A stretch of 35,845 nucleotides of DNA, from assembly GCA_011525755.1 (NCBI GenBank), contig WYBS01000012.1:1-35845 (forward strand), written 5' to 3'. Made by a program: the position numbers and the translations under genes. The notes below the pieces were generated by a model that made no database searches, was not told where the DNA came from, and was given only the letters and a program-made list of their open reading frames with translations. The stretch is from Planctomycetaceae bacterium. GTDB lineage: Bacteria; Planctomycetota; PLA2. Positions 15,168 through 23,557 of the stretch are shown here, one piece after another (within the stretch, counting starts at the first letter, position 1; each line of letters starts with the position of its first letter).

Positions 15168-15737
15168 TTAGTCCGCGCCGGGCGGGTCGTAGTCCGGCGC
15201 GCGGTTCTCGATCGGCGGGATCGTGCGCAGGTACGACCAGACCGCGTGCAGATCCTCGTCGGTCATGTTCCTGTACACCTGCCACGGCATCGGCGGCATG
15301 ATCGGCCGCGACTGGCCCCAGTGCTTCCCGAGCCGGATCGCGCGCACGAACATGTCCTCGGTCCAGATCCCGATGCCGGAGAGCGGGTCCGGCGTCAGGT
15401 TGATCGCGTAGGTGACGCCCCACGGCCCGGAGTAGGCGGTGTTCGTCTGCGAACCCGTCCAGGCCCAGCCGTCCTTGGCCTCGGGCGCCGGCTTCAGCTT
15501 GATGTCCTGCGGGTGGCCGGAGAGCATCCGGCTCATGTCCGGCTCGGGGCCCTTCTCGCCCATCTTCCACGGCGTGTGGCAGTCGTTGCAGCCGAGGATC
15601 GAGACGAGGTAGCGCCCGCGCTCGACGGGGTCGGCCCCCTTCTCCGAGGACGACGCGCCGGCCGCGGCGACGGCGAGCGCGCCGGCGAAGAGCATGATGC
15701 CGAGCACGGCGGCCCGGCGGCGGTTGCGGATCGACAT
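15168..15737 (-). CDS. secreted c-type cytochrome
   Basis: 189 aa. A Sec signal peptide (RRRAAVLGIMLFAGALAVAAAGASS) precedes ERGRYLVSILGCNDCHTPW, where C-N-D-C-H binds one heme covalently. RPIMPPMPWQVYRNMTDEDLHAVWSYLRTIPP supplies the likely axial methionine and the typical C-terminal helix of class I cytochromes. The size and the INLTPD...GIGIWTEDMFVRAIR segment match the cytochrome domains that accompany periplasmic dehydrogenases, but no dehydrogenase is nearby. It is expected in the periplasm as an electron carrier. AAGGAGG lies 7 nt before the ATG, a strong ribosome-binding site, in contrast to the leaderless-looking divergent sigma gene. Confidence 0.9.
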   Translation of the reverse strand: MSIRNRRRAAVLGIMLFAGALAVAAAGASSSEKGADPVERGRYLVSILGCNDCHTPWKMGEKGPEPDMSRMLSGHPQDIKLKPAPEAKDGWAWTGSQTNTAYSGPWGVTYAINLTPDPLSGIGIWTEDMFVRAIRLGKHWGQSRPIMPPMPWQVYRNMTDEDLHAVWSYLRTIPPIENRAPDYDPPGAD

Positions 15738-15834
15738 GGTGTTCCTCCTTGTCCTTGTCGGAAGGGAAGAACACGGAGGACCGCGCCCGCCCGCAACGGG
15801 GGAAGGGAGGGGGTGCGGGGGAGGGATCCCCCGC

Positions 15835-15840
15835 TACAAT
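15835..15840 (+). promoter_or_regulatory. -10 box, leaderless start of ECF sigma gene
   Basis: TACAAT, then CGCCCGG, then ATG 15848. The 7-nt gap would place transcription initiation at the start codon itself. The sequence AATCGCCCGG also follows the tupA -10 box at 28713-28708. Confidence 0.6.
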
Positions 15841-15847
15841 CGCCCGG

Positions 15848-16396
15848 ATGGGCGACGTGACCCAGGTCCTCGAACGCCTCCGCGGGGGGGAGCCCGCAGC
15901 GGCGGGCCAGCTCTTCGACCTCTGCTACGCGGAGCTGCGCGGCCTCGCGGGCGCGGTCTTCCGGTCCCAGCCGAAGGGGCACACGCTCGCGCCGACCGCG
16001 CTCGTCCACGAGGCCTACCTGAAGATGGTGGGATCGGAGGGGGAGTGGAAGGACCGCGTGCACTTCTTCGCCGTCGCCGCACGCGCGATGCGGCAGGTCC
16101 TCATCAACCACGCCCGCGACAAGGCGGCGCTGAAGCGGGGGGGCACCGGGGGCATGCGCGTGACGCTCTCCGGCGCGGTCACGCCCGGCGGCCGCGAGGC
16201 GGACCTCGTCGCCGTGCACGAGGCGCTCGAGGAGCTCCGGAAGCTCGACGAGCGCCAGGGGAAGATCGCGGAACTCCGCTTCTTCGCGGGCCTCGAGAAC
16301 AAGGAGATCGCGGAGGCGCTCGGCGTCTCGCTCCGCACGGTCGAGCTCGACTGGAAGATGGCGAAAGAGACGCTCGCGAAGCACCTCGGGGGGTAG
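15848..16396 (+). CDS. ECF sigma factor, TIGR02999-like
   Basis: 182 aa. Region 2: GQLFDLCYAELRGLAG, then TLAPTALVHEAYLKMVG and FFAVAARAMRQVLINHARDK. Region 4: RQGKIAELRFFAGLENKEIAEALGVSLRTVELDWKMAKETL. The TALVHEAYL and W-x-x-A-K motifs are those of the Acidobacteria/Planctomycetes ECF group (sigma70_ECF, TIGR02999), whose genes are often paired with Ser/Thr kinases and have no anti-sigma factor. That pairing is seen here: the kinase gene starts 2 nt after the stop. ATG 15848 is chosen over longer frames because of the homology start and the TACAAT box. It probably directs RNA polymerase to a small regulon switched on by the kinase. Confidence 0.92.
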   Translation: MGDVTQVLERLRGGEPAAAGQLFDLCYAELRGLAGAVFRSQPKGHTLAPTALVHEAYLKMVGSEGEWKDRVHFFAVAARAMRQVLINHARDKAALKRGGTGGMRVTLSGAVTPGGREADLVAVHEALEELRKLDERQGKIAELRFFAGLENKEIAEALGVSLRTVELDWKMAKETLAKHLGG

Positions 16397-16398
16397 GG

Positions 16399-17400
16399 GT
16401 GGACGACGAGCGGTACCGGCGGGTGCGGGATCTCCTGCACGCCGCCGCCGGGCGGAAGGGCGCCGAGCGCGCCCTTCTCCTCGATACCGAGCCCGATCCC
16501 GAGGTGCGCCGCGAGGTCGAGCGGCTGCTCGCGGGGACAGGTGTCGCGACGAACGACATCTTCCCCGAGGCGGCCCCCGCACCCCCCCGTGATCTCGGGC
16601 CCTACGCCCTCAAGCGCGAGATCGGGCGCGGCGGCATGGGGACCGTGTACGAGGCGACGGACACGCGTTCGGGAGCGCGCGTCGCCGTGAAGCTGCTGCA
16701 CCCCTACCTCCGTTCCTCGCGCGAGCGCTTCGCGCGCGAGGCGCGGCTCGGGCGGCAGGTGGAGCACGGGAACGTCGTGCGCACGCTCGACTTCGTGTCG
16801 ATCGACGCCTACGACCTCATCGTGATGGAGTACGTCGAGGGATGGACGCTCCGCGAGATGGCGCGCGCCATCGTGCCGGAGCCGCGGCTCCGCGATCTCG
16901 CGCGGCAGGTCGCGGAAGGGCTCGCCGCGATCCACGCGGCGGGCATCGTCCACCGCGACCTGAAGCCCGAGAACATCCTCGTCGACCGGGAAGGCGCGGT
17001 GCGGATCATGGACCTCGGCATCGCGAAGCCGGGCGACGCGTCGGTCGCGCTCACGGTGCCGGGGCAGTTCCTCGGGTCGCTCCCCTACGCGGCGCCGGAG
17101 CAGTGCGCGGGGGGCGAGGCGGGGCCCGCGGCGGACCTCTACGCGCTCGGCGTCGTGCTCCACGAGCTCGCGACCGGCATGAACCCGTTCCAGGCGGGCA
17201 CGCCCGGCGAGAGCCTCAACGCGCAGCTCACGTTCGTGCCCGCGCCGGTCGCGTCGGTGTCGCCCTTCCTCGCGAGCGTGATCGCGACGCTCCTCGAGAA
17301 GGACCCGGCGCGGCGGTTCGCATCGGCGCGCGTGCTCGCGACCGCGCTCGCGAGGGGCGAGAAGGGCGCGTGGTGGACCTCGCGCGGGTTCCGGACCTGA
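16399..17400 (+). CDS. soluble Hanks-type Ser/Thr protein kinase
   Basis: 333 aa from GTG 16399, directly after the sigma gene. Residues 1-60 form a small helical domain common before kinases paired with TIGR02999 sigma factors (DLLHAAAGRKGAERALLLD). The kinase domain has the Gly loop IGRGGMGTVYEA (75-86), VAVKLL with Lys98, catalytic HRDLKPEN (185-192), DLG (205-207) in place of DFG, and APEQ. All catalytic residues are present, so it should be active. The protein ends soon after the C-lobe without the transmembrane helix and sensor domain that many such kinases carry, so it is predicted to be cytoplasmic. It probably phosphorylates the neighbouring sigma factor or a related regulator. Confidence 0.93.
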   Translation: MDDERYRRVRDLLHAAAGRKGAERALLLDTEPDPEVRREVERLLAGTGVATNDIFPEAAPAPPRDLGPYALKREIGRGGMGTVYEATDTRSGARVAVKLLHPYLRSSRERFAREARLGRQVEHGNVVRTLDFVSIDAYDLIVMEYVEGWTLREMARAIVPEPRLRDLARQVAEGLAAIHAAGIVHRDLKPENILVDREGAVRIMDLGIAKPGDASVALTVPGQFLGSLPYAAPEQCAGGEAGPAADLYALGVVLHELATGMNPFQAGTPGESLNAQLTFVPAPVASVSPFLASVIATLLEKDPARRFASARVLATALARGEKGAWWTSRGFRT

Positions 17401-17458
17401 GCCGGCGCCGGACCGCATCCCCACCCGGTCGCGAAACGCGGTAGGATCGAAGCCGCGC

Positions 17459-18022
17459 ATGAGGGGTCCCCTGAACAGCGCGTTCGAGCGATTCCGGGAG
17501 CACGAGCCCCACCTCCGGCGCATCGTGCTCCGGATCGTCCGGGACCCCGCGCGGGCCGACGACGTGATCCAGGAGACCTACGTCGTCGCGCTGTCGAGCG
17601 GCGGCGCGGTGCGCGACCCCGGACGGTGGCTCGCGCGCGTCGCGAGGAACTTCGCGCTGCTCGCGCGCCGGCGCGAGGCGCGCCGCGCGCGGAACGAGCG
17701 GGACGGGGCTCGGCCCGGCGCCACGCGGCCCGTGGACGAGGCGATCGCGGACGCGGAGGCGCACCGCCGCGTGTTCCGCGCGCTGCGGCGGCTCCCCGCG
17801 GTCGATCGCCACATGCTCACGCTGCGCTACGCGGAGAAGGTCAACTTCCTCGACATCGGTTCGCGCGTCGGCCTCTCCGCCGAGGCCGCGCGCTCGCGCG
17901 TGCGCCGCGCGCTCGACACGCTGCGCGAGGCGCTCAGCGACCCCTACGAGTCGACGACGCCGTGGTGGAGGTCCGACCTCCTCCCCGGCTTCGAGAGCCC
18001 CGACCCCCGCGCGGTCTGGTAG
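17459..18022 (+). CDS. ECF sigma factor (second)
   Basis: 187 aa. Region 2 is visible as LRRIVLRIVRDPARADDVIQETYVVAL and RWLARVARNFALLARRRE; region 4 as LRRLPAVDRHMLTLRYAEKVNFLDIGSRVGLSAEAARSRVRRALDTLREAL. It belongs to a different ECF group from the one at 15848. The tail (PYESTTPWWRSDLLPGFESPDP) is an extra piece of about 25 residues of unknown role. TAGGAT lies 11 nt before the ATG, so the leader would be very short. No anti-sigma gene is adjacent; downstream is a convergent lipoprotein. Its target genes are unknown. Confidence 0.88.
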   Translation: MRGPLNSAFERFREHEPHLRRIVLRIVRDPARADDVIQETYVVALSSGGAVRDPGRWLARVARNFALLARRREARRARNERDGARPGATRPVDEAIADAEAHRRVFRALRRLPAVDRHMLTLRYAEKVNFLDIGSRVGLSAEAARSRVRRALDTLREALSDPYESTTPWWRSDLLPGFESPDPRAVW

Positions 18023-18057
18023 CCGGCGCGCGGGGAGGGGCGCCCCGCTCGCGGCGG

Positions 18058-18987
18058 TCAGCGCGGCGAGCCGCCTGATCCGGCGGGCCGCTCGCCGTAC
18101 CGACGGGCCATCGCGCTGCGCTGCTCGTCGGTGAGGCTGAGGGCGAGGATGCCGAGCTGCTCCCTCGCCTCGTCTCGCCACGCGGGGTCCTCGAGGAGCC
18201 GGGCGACCTGCGGGAGCAGCGGCTCCGCACGCTCGCCGAGGAACGGGAGGCTCCGGAGCGCCGCGCGCCGGACCGCACGCACGGGCGAGCGCAGGCCGCG
18301 CTCCGCGAGCGCAGGGGCCCCGGGGGCGCGGCAGGCGGCGAGGATCCTGAGCCCCTCGCGCGCGGTCTCGACGGGGTCGGGCCACCAGCGCAGCTCGATC
18401 GTCCTCCCGTCCTCCTCGCGCCTCTCCGTCCGGACGAGGTCCGCGCCTCCCGCGGCGAGCCGCTCGCACTCGTCCAGCGCCGCCGCCGTGTCGCGCGCGA
18501 TGGCGGAAGCGACCGCACTGCCGGAGCGGCAGAGCGCGTGCAGGAGCTCGGCGTAGAACACGCCGTCGCCGCTTTCGTACCTGCGGCCGAGCGCCGTCGC
18601 GATGCCCGCGACCCGGTAGACGCAGGCGTCCCGGACCGCCGTCCGCAGCCGCCGCCAGCGGTCGAGAAGCCCCTCGGCCGCGGCCGCGCCGCCGATCTCG
18701 GCGAGCACCGCGGCGGCAACGGTCTGGCGGTCGGGGTCGTCGAGGAGGCGGACGAGATCCGGCACGGCGCGCTCGCCGGCATCGAGCAGCGCGCGGCCCG
18801 CCTCGCTCCCGCGGAGCCGTTCGGACACCGCGGGCGAGGGAAGCGCATCCGGGTCCGCCGCGGGACGGGGCGGCTCGTGGAGATAGCTCGCGCCCCCGCT
18901 GAGCAGGACGTCGATCCGCTCCTCCACGGAATCCGCGCACCCGGCAAGGACCGCCGCCGCGAGCAGGAACGCGGCTCGCCCCTTCAT
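18058..18987 (-). CDS. HEAT-like repeat lipoprotein
   Basis: 309 aa from ATG 18987. MKGRAAFLLAAAVLAGC is a lipoprotein signal with lipobox LAGC, so longer upstream starts are rejected. The mature protein has repeated helical pairs with the HEAT look (AVPDLVRLLDDPDRQTVAAAVLAEIGG; SPVRAVRRAALRSLPFLGERAEPLLPQVARLLEDPAW), ending in a charged tail. HEAT solenoids bind proteins; no partner is evident. It is convergent with the second ECF sigma gene and divergent from the BamE-like lipoprotein. Localisation: lipid-anchored in the envelope. Confidence 0.85.
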   Translation of the reverse strand: MKGRAAFLLAAAVLAGCADSVEERIDVLLSGGASYLHEPPRPAADPDALPSPAVSERLRGSEAGRALLDAGERAVPDLVRLLDDPDRQTVAAAVLAEIGGAAAAEGLLDRWRRLRTAVRDACVYRVAGIATALGRRYESGDGVFYAELLHALCRSGSAVASAIARDTAAALDECERLAAGGADLVRTERREEDGRTIELRWWPDPVETAREGLRILAACRAPGAPALAERGLRSPVRAVRRAALRSLPFLGERAEPLLPQVARLLEDPAWRDEAREQLGILALSLTDEQRSAMARRYGERPAGSGGSPR

Positions 18988-19222
18988 GTGCACTCTTCCA
19001 TCCGTCGATACGAATCCCGCGGGGTCCCTTGCGGGGTTCATGAAGGAGATCCCTCGACCTTCCCCCGGCCCCCTTCCGATCACGAAGCAACCGGCAGCCC
19101 GATCACCGGCGACGATCCCGCGGCCTGACCTGCGACCGGTCGGCCCGCTTCAGCCGCTCCGGCTCCTTCCGATAAAGGGACTTGCCCCCGGGCACCCTGC
19201 CCGGTCCGGGCAGGAGGAAACC

Positions 19223-19711
19223 GTGAAGCAGCTAGCTCTGTCGCTGGGCCTACTCGCGCTCGTCGCGTGCGGCGGCCCGAAGGCGCGCATCAAGGACAAC
19301 CAGGCGATCTTCGACACGTACCCGCCCGACGTGCAGGCGATGATCAAGTCGGGGCAGATCGCCCAGGGCTTCGACCAGACGCAGGTCTACATGGCGCTGG
19401 GCGCGCCCGAGAAGAAGGAGATGCGCGACGGCCAGGACGTGTGGCTCTACACCGTCGGCGTGAAGCGCACGCTCAAGCACGAGAAGGGCGCCGTCGAGTT
19501 CGAGAACGAGCAGATGAAGTACGAGAGGGCGCTCGCCGAGTACAACCAGGCGAAGGCGGAGGGCCGCGTCGCGGTCGAGCCCGCGAAGCCCGATCCCTAC
19601 TCGTACGAGAACCAGCACAGGACGAAGCTCCGCCAGGAGGTCGTCTTCGTCAGCGGGAAGGTCGCGACCGCGCGCAACCCGCAGGACGAGTACCTCGACG
19701 AGTGGCACTAG
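19223..19711 (+). CDS. lipoprotein, SmpA/BamE-like
   Basis: 162 aa from GTG 19223, with AGGAGG at 19212-19217. Signal VKQLALSLGLLALVACGG has lipobox LVAC. The segment VQAMIKSGQIAQGFDQTQVYMALGAPEKKE matches the start of the SmpA/OmlA (BamE) fold: a helix, G-x-D/T-x-x-x-V, then LG-x-P. Next come strands VWLYTVGVK, an inserted helical hairpin EFENEQMKYERALAEYNQAKAEG not usual in BamE, and a closing strand QEVVFVSGKV. BamE helps outer-membrane protein assembly, but many lipoproteins share this fold, so the role is uncertain. Confidence 0.82.
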   Translation: MKQLALSLGLLALVACGGPKARIKDNQAIFDTYPPDVQAMIKSGQIAQGFDQTQVYMALGAPEKKEMRDGQDVWLYTVGVKRTLKHEKGAVEFENEQMKYERALAEYNQAKAEGRVAVEPAKPDPYSYENQHRTKLRQEVVFVSGKVATARNPQDEYLDEWH

Positions 19712-19728
19712 TCGTCCGCCGTTGACGT

Positions 19729-19763
19729 GAGGGGGCTCCGGGGGCCGGATCCGGAGCCCCCTC
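19729..19763 (+). terminator. hairpin made from the dispersed G-rich motif
   Basis: GAGGGGGCTCCGG (19729-19741) pairs with CCGGAGCCCCCTC (19751-19763) over 13 bp around a 9-nt loop. It lies 18 nt after the lipoprotein stop. Confidence 0.65.
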
Positions 19764-19797
19764 CGAATGCCCGAGGGCCCGCGCGGGTAGCATCTTC

Positions 19798-20058
19798 ATG
19801 GCGCACGGCTTCGGGCATGGCGACGCGGCGGCGTTCGCGCGCCGCATCACCCGGCTCGCGGAGTCGATCAAGCTCCCGAGGCGTCGCCGCCACGTGCGGA
19901 CCGCCTCGGGGTCGCTGCCCGCGGGTCCCGCCCTCGTCCGCGGACGCGGCCTCGCCCGCCGCCGCCCCCGGAGCCCCCTCCCTTCGCTCCTCGCGGGGCT
20001 CGTCTACCTGCTGCTCGGCGTGGCCGCCACGCTGGCCGTGATGCGGCTCCTGCCCTGA
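19798..20058 (+). CDS. small single-pass membrane protein
   Basis: 86 aa. A polar, Arg-rich N-terminal part (IKLPRRRRH, RGRGLARRRPRS) is followed by one C-terminal transmembrane helix, SLLAGLVYLLLGVAATLAVMRLLP, ending at the stop: a tail-anchored layout with a cytoplasmic basic domain. TAGCAT lies 4 nt before the ATG, consistent with the local leaderless pattern. No homologue is recognised; the basic half could touch nucleic acid or phospholipid. It is possibly a real gene, judged by start context and a plausible membrane helix rather than by family. Confidence 0.45.
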   Translation: MAHGFGHGDAAAFARRITRLAESIKLPRRRRHVRTASGSLPAGPALVRGRGLARRRPRSPLPSLLAGLVYLLLGVAATLAVMRLLP

Positions 20059-20092
20059 CCCCGATGGCGCGCTCGTAGTATCGTTGCATGCC

Positions 20093-20749
20093 ATGCCGCG
20101 GCTCCTCGCATTCCTCCTGCTCCTCTGCGCCTGCGATGGCGGCCACCCGTCCCGCCCCGAAGCGAACGCGCCCACGCCCGCGGAGGCGCTCGAGAGGCTG
20201 CTCGCGGGCAACCGACGGTTCTTCTCCGGACTGCCCGCGTCGCGATCCGCGGCCGCCGCGCGAAGGAAGGAGCTCGCGACGGGGCAGAAGCCCTTCGCGG
20301 TGGTCGTCTGCTGCTCGGACTCGCGCGTCGGGCCCGAGGTCGTCTTCGACCAGGGGCTCGGCGACATCTTCGTCGTCCGCACGGCGGGCGAGGTCGTGGA
20401 CGACGTCGGGCTCGGGAGCATCGAGTACGCGGTCGAGCACCTCGGCTCGCCGCTGGTCGTCGTCCTCGGGCACGAGGGGTGCGGCGCGGTGACGGCGGCG
20501 CTCGAAGGCGGCGACGCGCCCGGCCACATCGGCGCGGTCGTGAAGGCGATCGCGCCCGCCGTGGCGGAATCGGCGGGGGCTCCGGGGGACGCGCTCGACA
20601 ACGCGGTCCGCGCGCAGATCCGCGCCGTCGTCCGGCGGCTTCGCTCGGCCGCGCCGATCGTCGCGGAGCTGGTGCACGCGGGGAGGGTCCGGGTCGTCGG
20701 CGCGCGCTACGACCTCGACACCGGCGTCGTCGAAGTGGTCGAGCGCTGA
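20093..20749 (+). CDS. beta-carbonic anhydrase with lipoprotein signal
   Basis: 218 aa. The catalytic domain shows the beta-class signature VVCCSDSR (zinc ligand C74, Asp76-Arg78 dyad), RTAGEVVDD, and LGHEGCGAV with zinc ligands H127 and C130. It converts CO2 and water to bicarbonate. The N-terminus MPRLLAFLLLLCACDGG is a signal with lipobox CAC-type, so the enzyme should be exported and lipid-anchored, less usual for this mostly cytoplasmic class. The start at 20093 is preferred because it begins the signal; TAGTAT lies 11 nt upstream. It is followed by a weak hairpin at 20774-20794. In-gene bases 20576-20588 carry the dispersed G-rich motif. Confidence 0.92.
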   Translation: MPRLLAFLLLLCACDGGHPSRPEANAPTPAEALERLLAGNRRFFSGLPASRSAAAARRKELATGQKPFAVVVCCSDSRVGPEVVFDQGLGDIFVVRTAGEVVDDVGLGSIEYAVEHLGSPLVVVLGHEGCGAVTAALEGGDAPGHIGAVVKAIAPAVAESAGAPGDALDNAVRAQIRAVVRRLRSAAPIVAELVHAGRVRVVGARYDLDTGVVEVVER

Positions 20750-20859
20750 CCAGGGCGGGACGACGCGCGTTAGGTCGGGGGACCGCGTCCCGACGCGCCG
20801 CGCGACGGTGCTGTTAGGTGCGTCGCACGCGACGCAGGGAACGCGCGCGGAACGCCCGC

Positions 20860-20865
20860 TATCAT
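20860..20865 (+). promoter_or_regulatory. -10-like box before GH114-like gene
   Basis: TATCAT with 9 nt to ATG 20875. Confidence 0.45.
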
Positions 20866-20874
20866 GGAGCCCGG

Positions 20875-21753
20875 ATGAGAAGGGCTTTGCTCATGCTCGC
20901 GCTCGCCGCGGCGTGTTCGTCCTCGGGCGGGACGCCGCGCGCGCAGCTCGCGTCGATCGCGAGCTGGTGCTGCTGGCTCCAGGCGCCGGACATCGATGCG
21001 CTCGCCCTCTCGCCCTATGCGTTCGTCGTCATCGACTACAGCCGCGACGGCTCCGCCGCGGGCGAGTTCTCACGCGAGGACATCGACCGGCTGCGCGCGG
21101 CCGGGAAGACGGTGCTCGCGTACCTGAGCGTCGGCGAGGCGGAGGACTACCGCTTCTACTGGGACGCCTCGTGGCCGTTCCTCTCGGACGAGAACCCGGA
21201 CTGGCCCGGCAACTACCAGGTGGAGTACTGGCAGGACGCGTGGTGGACCTCCGCGATCGCGCCCTACCTCGACCGCATCCTCGACGCGGGCTTCGACGGC
21301 GTCTACCTCGACCGGGTGGACGCGTACTGGTGGTGGCACGAGGAGAAGGGCCAAGACGCGCGGCTCGCGGCGGATCGCATGGTCGCGCTCGTCGAGCGGA
21401 TCGCGTCCTACGCGCGGGCGCGGGCGGGCGCCGGGTTCGTCGTGTGCCCGCAGAACGCCCTCGGGCTCCTCGACGACGCGTCGCCCCCGGCGCGCGACCG
21501 CTACGTCGCGGCGATCGACGCGGCCGGCGTCGAGAGCCTCTACTTCAACTACGCGAGCGCGGACGACCAGGCGTACCGGCTCGGAAAGCTCGCGGAGCTC
21601 GACGCCCTCGGAAAGCGCGTGTTCCTGCTCGAGTACGTCGATCCGTCGGACTGGGCGGAGCTCTTCGCGCGCGTTGCCGCGTCCGGTCTCGGGATGGTCG
21701 GCTACCCGGCGGCGCCCGACGCGCTCCTCGACGAGCTGGTCCTCGCTCCGTAG
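20875..21753 (+). CDS. TM1410/GH114-like (alpha)8 barrel lipoprotein
   Basis: 292 aa. Signal MRRALLMLALAAACSSSGG carries lipobox AAAC. The mature protein has the landmarks of the TM1410/glycoside hydrolase 114 group: FVVIDYSRDG, KTVLAYLSVGEAEDYR, PYLDRILDAGFDGVYLDRVDAYWWW, and KRVFLLEYVD. The conserved D-Y, G-E-A-E-D-Y-R and Y-L-D-R-V-D acidic residues line the barrel mouth. Known members cleave alpha-1,4-galactosamine polymers found in biofilm polysaccharide. The substrate here is not known. It should sit on the envelope surface or in the periplasm. ATG 20875 is chosen for the signal peptide; the frame extends upstream with Arg-rich noise. Convergent with the SLC13 gene, 25 bp apart. Confidence 0.88.
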   Translation: MRRALLMLALAAACSSSGGTPRAQLASIASWCCWLQAPDIDALALSPYAFVVIDYSRDGSAAGEFSREDIDRLRAAGKTVLAYLSVGEAEDYRFYWDASWPFLSDENPDWPGNYQVEYWQDAWWTSAIAPYLDRILDAGFDGVYLDRVDAYWWWHEEKGQDARLAADRMVALVERIASYARARAGAGFVVCPQNALGLLDDASPPARDRYVAAIDAAGVESLYFNYASADDQAYRLGKLAELDALGKRVFLLEYVDPSDWAELFARVAASGLGMVGYPAAPDALLDELVLAP

Positions 21754-21778
21754 CCCCCCGCGCCCCCCCACATCGCGA

Positions 21779-23551
21779 TCAGAGAGGCCACACGAGGAGC
21801 AGGAGCGGCAGCGCGACCGCGGTGATCACGACCTCGAGCGGAAGGCCCATGCGCCAGTAGTCGCCGAAGCGGTAGCCGCCCGGCCCCATCACGAGCGTGT
21901 TCGACTGGTGGCCGATCGGCGTCAGGAAGGCGCAGGAGGCGCCGATCGCGACCGCCATGAGGAAGGGGTCCGCGGACGCCCCGAGGCCCCCCGCGACCGC
22001 GACGGCGATCGGCGACATGACGACCGCGGCCGCGGCGTTGTTCACGACGTCGGAGAGGCACATCGTCGCGACGAGGACGACCGCAAGCGACGCCCACGGC
22101 GGGAATCGCTGCGAGAGGCCGAGCACCCCGTCCGCGATCGCGCCCGCGGCGCCGGTCGTCTCGAGCGCCTCGCCCACCGGGAGCATCGCGCCGAGGAGGA
22201 TCAGGATCGGCCACTCGATCGCCTCGTACGTGTCCCGGAGGCTCACGAGCCGCAGGAGGACCATCGCGAGCCCCGCTGCCGCGAACGCGATGGGCGGCGA
22301 CACGAGGCCGATCGTCGTCGCCGCGATCGCGCCGGCGAAGAGCGAGAGGCCGAGCAGCAGCTTCCGCGGCGCGCCGAGCCGGAGCCCGCGCTCGGCAAGC
22401 GGCAGGCAGCCGAGCGCGCCCAGGACGTCGCCCGTCGCGGACGCGGCGACCTGGAGGAGGAGCACGTCGCCGAGGCGGAACCGGATGTCCTTGAGCCGGC
22501 GGAGCGGCGCGCCCTCGCGCGCCACCGCGAGCAGGTTGATGCCGTAGCGCTGCCGCAGCCGGAGGCTCTTCGCGGACTCGCCCAGGATCGGCGCGTCGGG
22601 CTTCACGACGACCTCGAGGAGTTCGACGTCGCCCGACTTCAGCGCGTCGCGGCCGAGCTCCTTGCCGCCCGCCAGCTGGAGCCCCGCCGCGGCGACGACA
22701 TTCTTCAGCTCCTCGGGATCGACCTCCACGACGAGCGCGTCGCCGGCGCGCACGGTCTCGAACGGCGACGGGTTGACGAGCCGCTTCGTGCCGCGCACGA
22801 TGCCGACGACGGTGACCTCCGCGTCGACGATCGCGCCGAGCGCCGAGACGCTCTTGCCCGCGAGCGCGGAACCCTCCGGCACGCGCAGCTCGGTGATGTA
22901 GCCCTCGATCCGGAACCAGTCCTGCTTCCCGCCGGCCGGCTCGCGGTGCGGCACGAGGCGCCAGCCGACGAGCGCCAGGAAGGCGACCCCGGCGACGGCG
23001 ACCGCGCCCCCGACGGGCGCGAAGTCGAAGAGGCCGAACGGCGCGCCGCCGTGCGCCTCGCGGAACGAGGCGACGATGATGTTCGGGGGCGTCCCGATGA
23101 GCGTCGTGAGCCCCCCGAGGAGCGAGGCGAACGCGAGCGGCATGAGGACGACCGACGGCCTGGTGCCGCTGTCGCGCGCGACGCGGATCGCGACGGGGAT
23201 CATGATCGCCAGCGCGCCGACGTTGTTCATGAACGAGGAGAGCAGCGCGGTGACGCCCGCGAGCGCCGCGACCTGCGCGACGGCGCCGCCGCCGATCCGC
23301 GCCACCTGGCGGGAGAGCACGTCCACGAGCCCGGAGCCCTGGAGCGCGGAGCTGATCACGAGCACGGCGGCGACGGTGACGACGGCCGGGTGCCCGAAGC
23401 CCGCGAACACGCGGTCGGCGGGCACGATGCCGAGGAGGGCGGACGCGAGGAGCGCGAGCAGCGCGACGACGTCGTACCGCCATGTGCCGCGCACGAAGAG
23501 GAAGAGCGTGCCCGCGAGCACGGCAAGGACGGCCGCCTGGTCGAACGTCAC
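21779..23551 (-). CDS. SLC13-type anion permease with two TrkA-C domains
   Basis: 590 aa. Membrane helices at both ends (VLAVLAGTLFLFVRGTWRYDVVALLALLAS and the C-terminal ALLLAW...-like block) enclose a soluble part of about 170 residues (roughly 205-375) made of two TrkA-C/RCK_C domains, seen as LRVPEGSALAGKSVSALGA and LEVVVKPDAPILGESAKSLRLRQRYGINLLAVAREG. Substrate motifs MNNVGALAIMIPVA, GTPPNII and SDVVNNAAAAVVMSPIA match the SLC13/CitM family of sulfate, phosphate or dicarboxylate carriers. Start: the GTG at 23551 (MTFDQAAVLA...), since earlier in-frame residues are G/P-rich hairpin sequence and a TATCAT box sits 6 nt upstream. The transported anion is not determinable. Confidence 0.9.
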   Translation of the reverse strand: MTFDQAAVLAVLAGTLFLFVRGTWRYDVVALLALLASALLGIVPADRVFAGFGHPAVVTVAAVLVISSALQGSGLVDVLSRQVARIGGGAVAQVAALAGVTALLSSFMNNVGALAIMIPVAIRVARDSGTRPSVVLMPLAFASLLGGLTTLIGTPPNIIVASFREAHGGAPFGLFDFAPVGGAVAVAGVAFLALVGWRLVPHREPAGGKQDWFRIEGYITELRVPEGSALAGKSVSALGAIVDAEVTVVGIVRGTKRLVNPSPFETVRAGDALVVEVDPEELKNVVAAAGLQLAGGKELGRDALKSGDVELLEVVVKPDAPILGESAKSLRLRQRYGINLLAVAREGAPLRRLKDIRFRLGDVLLLQVAASATGDVLGALGCLPLAERGLRLGAPRKLLLGLSLFAGAIAATTIGLVSPPIAFAAAGLAMVLLRLVSLRDTYEAIEWPILILLGAMLPVGEALETTGAAGAIADGVLGLSQRFPPWASLAVVLVATMCLSDVVNNAAAAVVMSPIAVAVAGGLGASADPFLMAVAIGASCAFLTPIGHQSNTLVMGPGGYRFGDYWRMGLPLEVVITAVALPLLLLVWPL

Positions 23552-23557
23552 GGCCCG

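Noticed and set aside
20774-20794. Terminator after the carbonic anhydrase gene
   Set aside because: Only 6 bp (GTCGGG/CCCGAC) with a 9-nt loop and no T-run; too weak to list as a feature.
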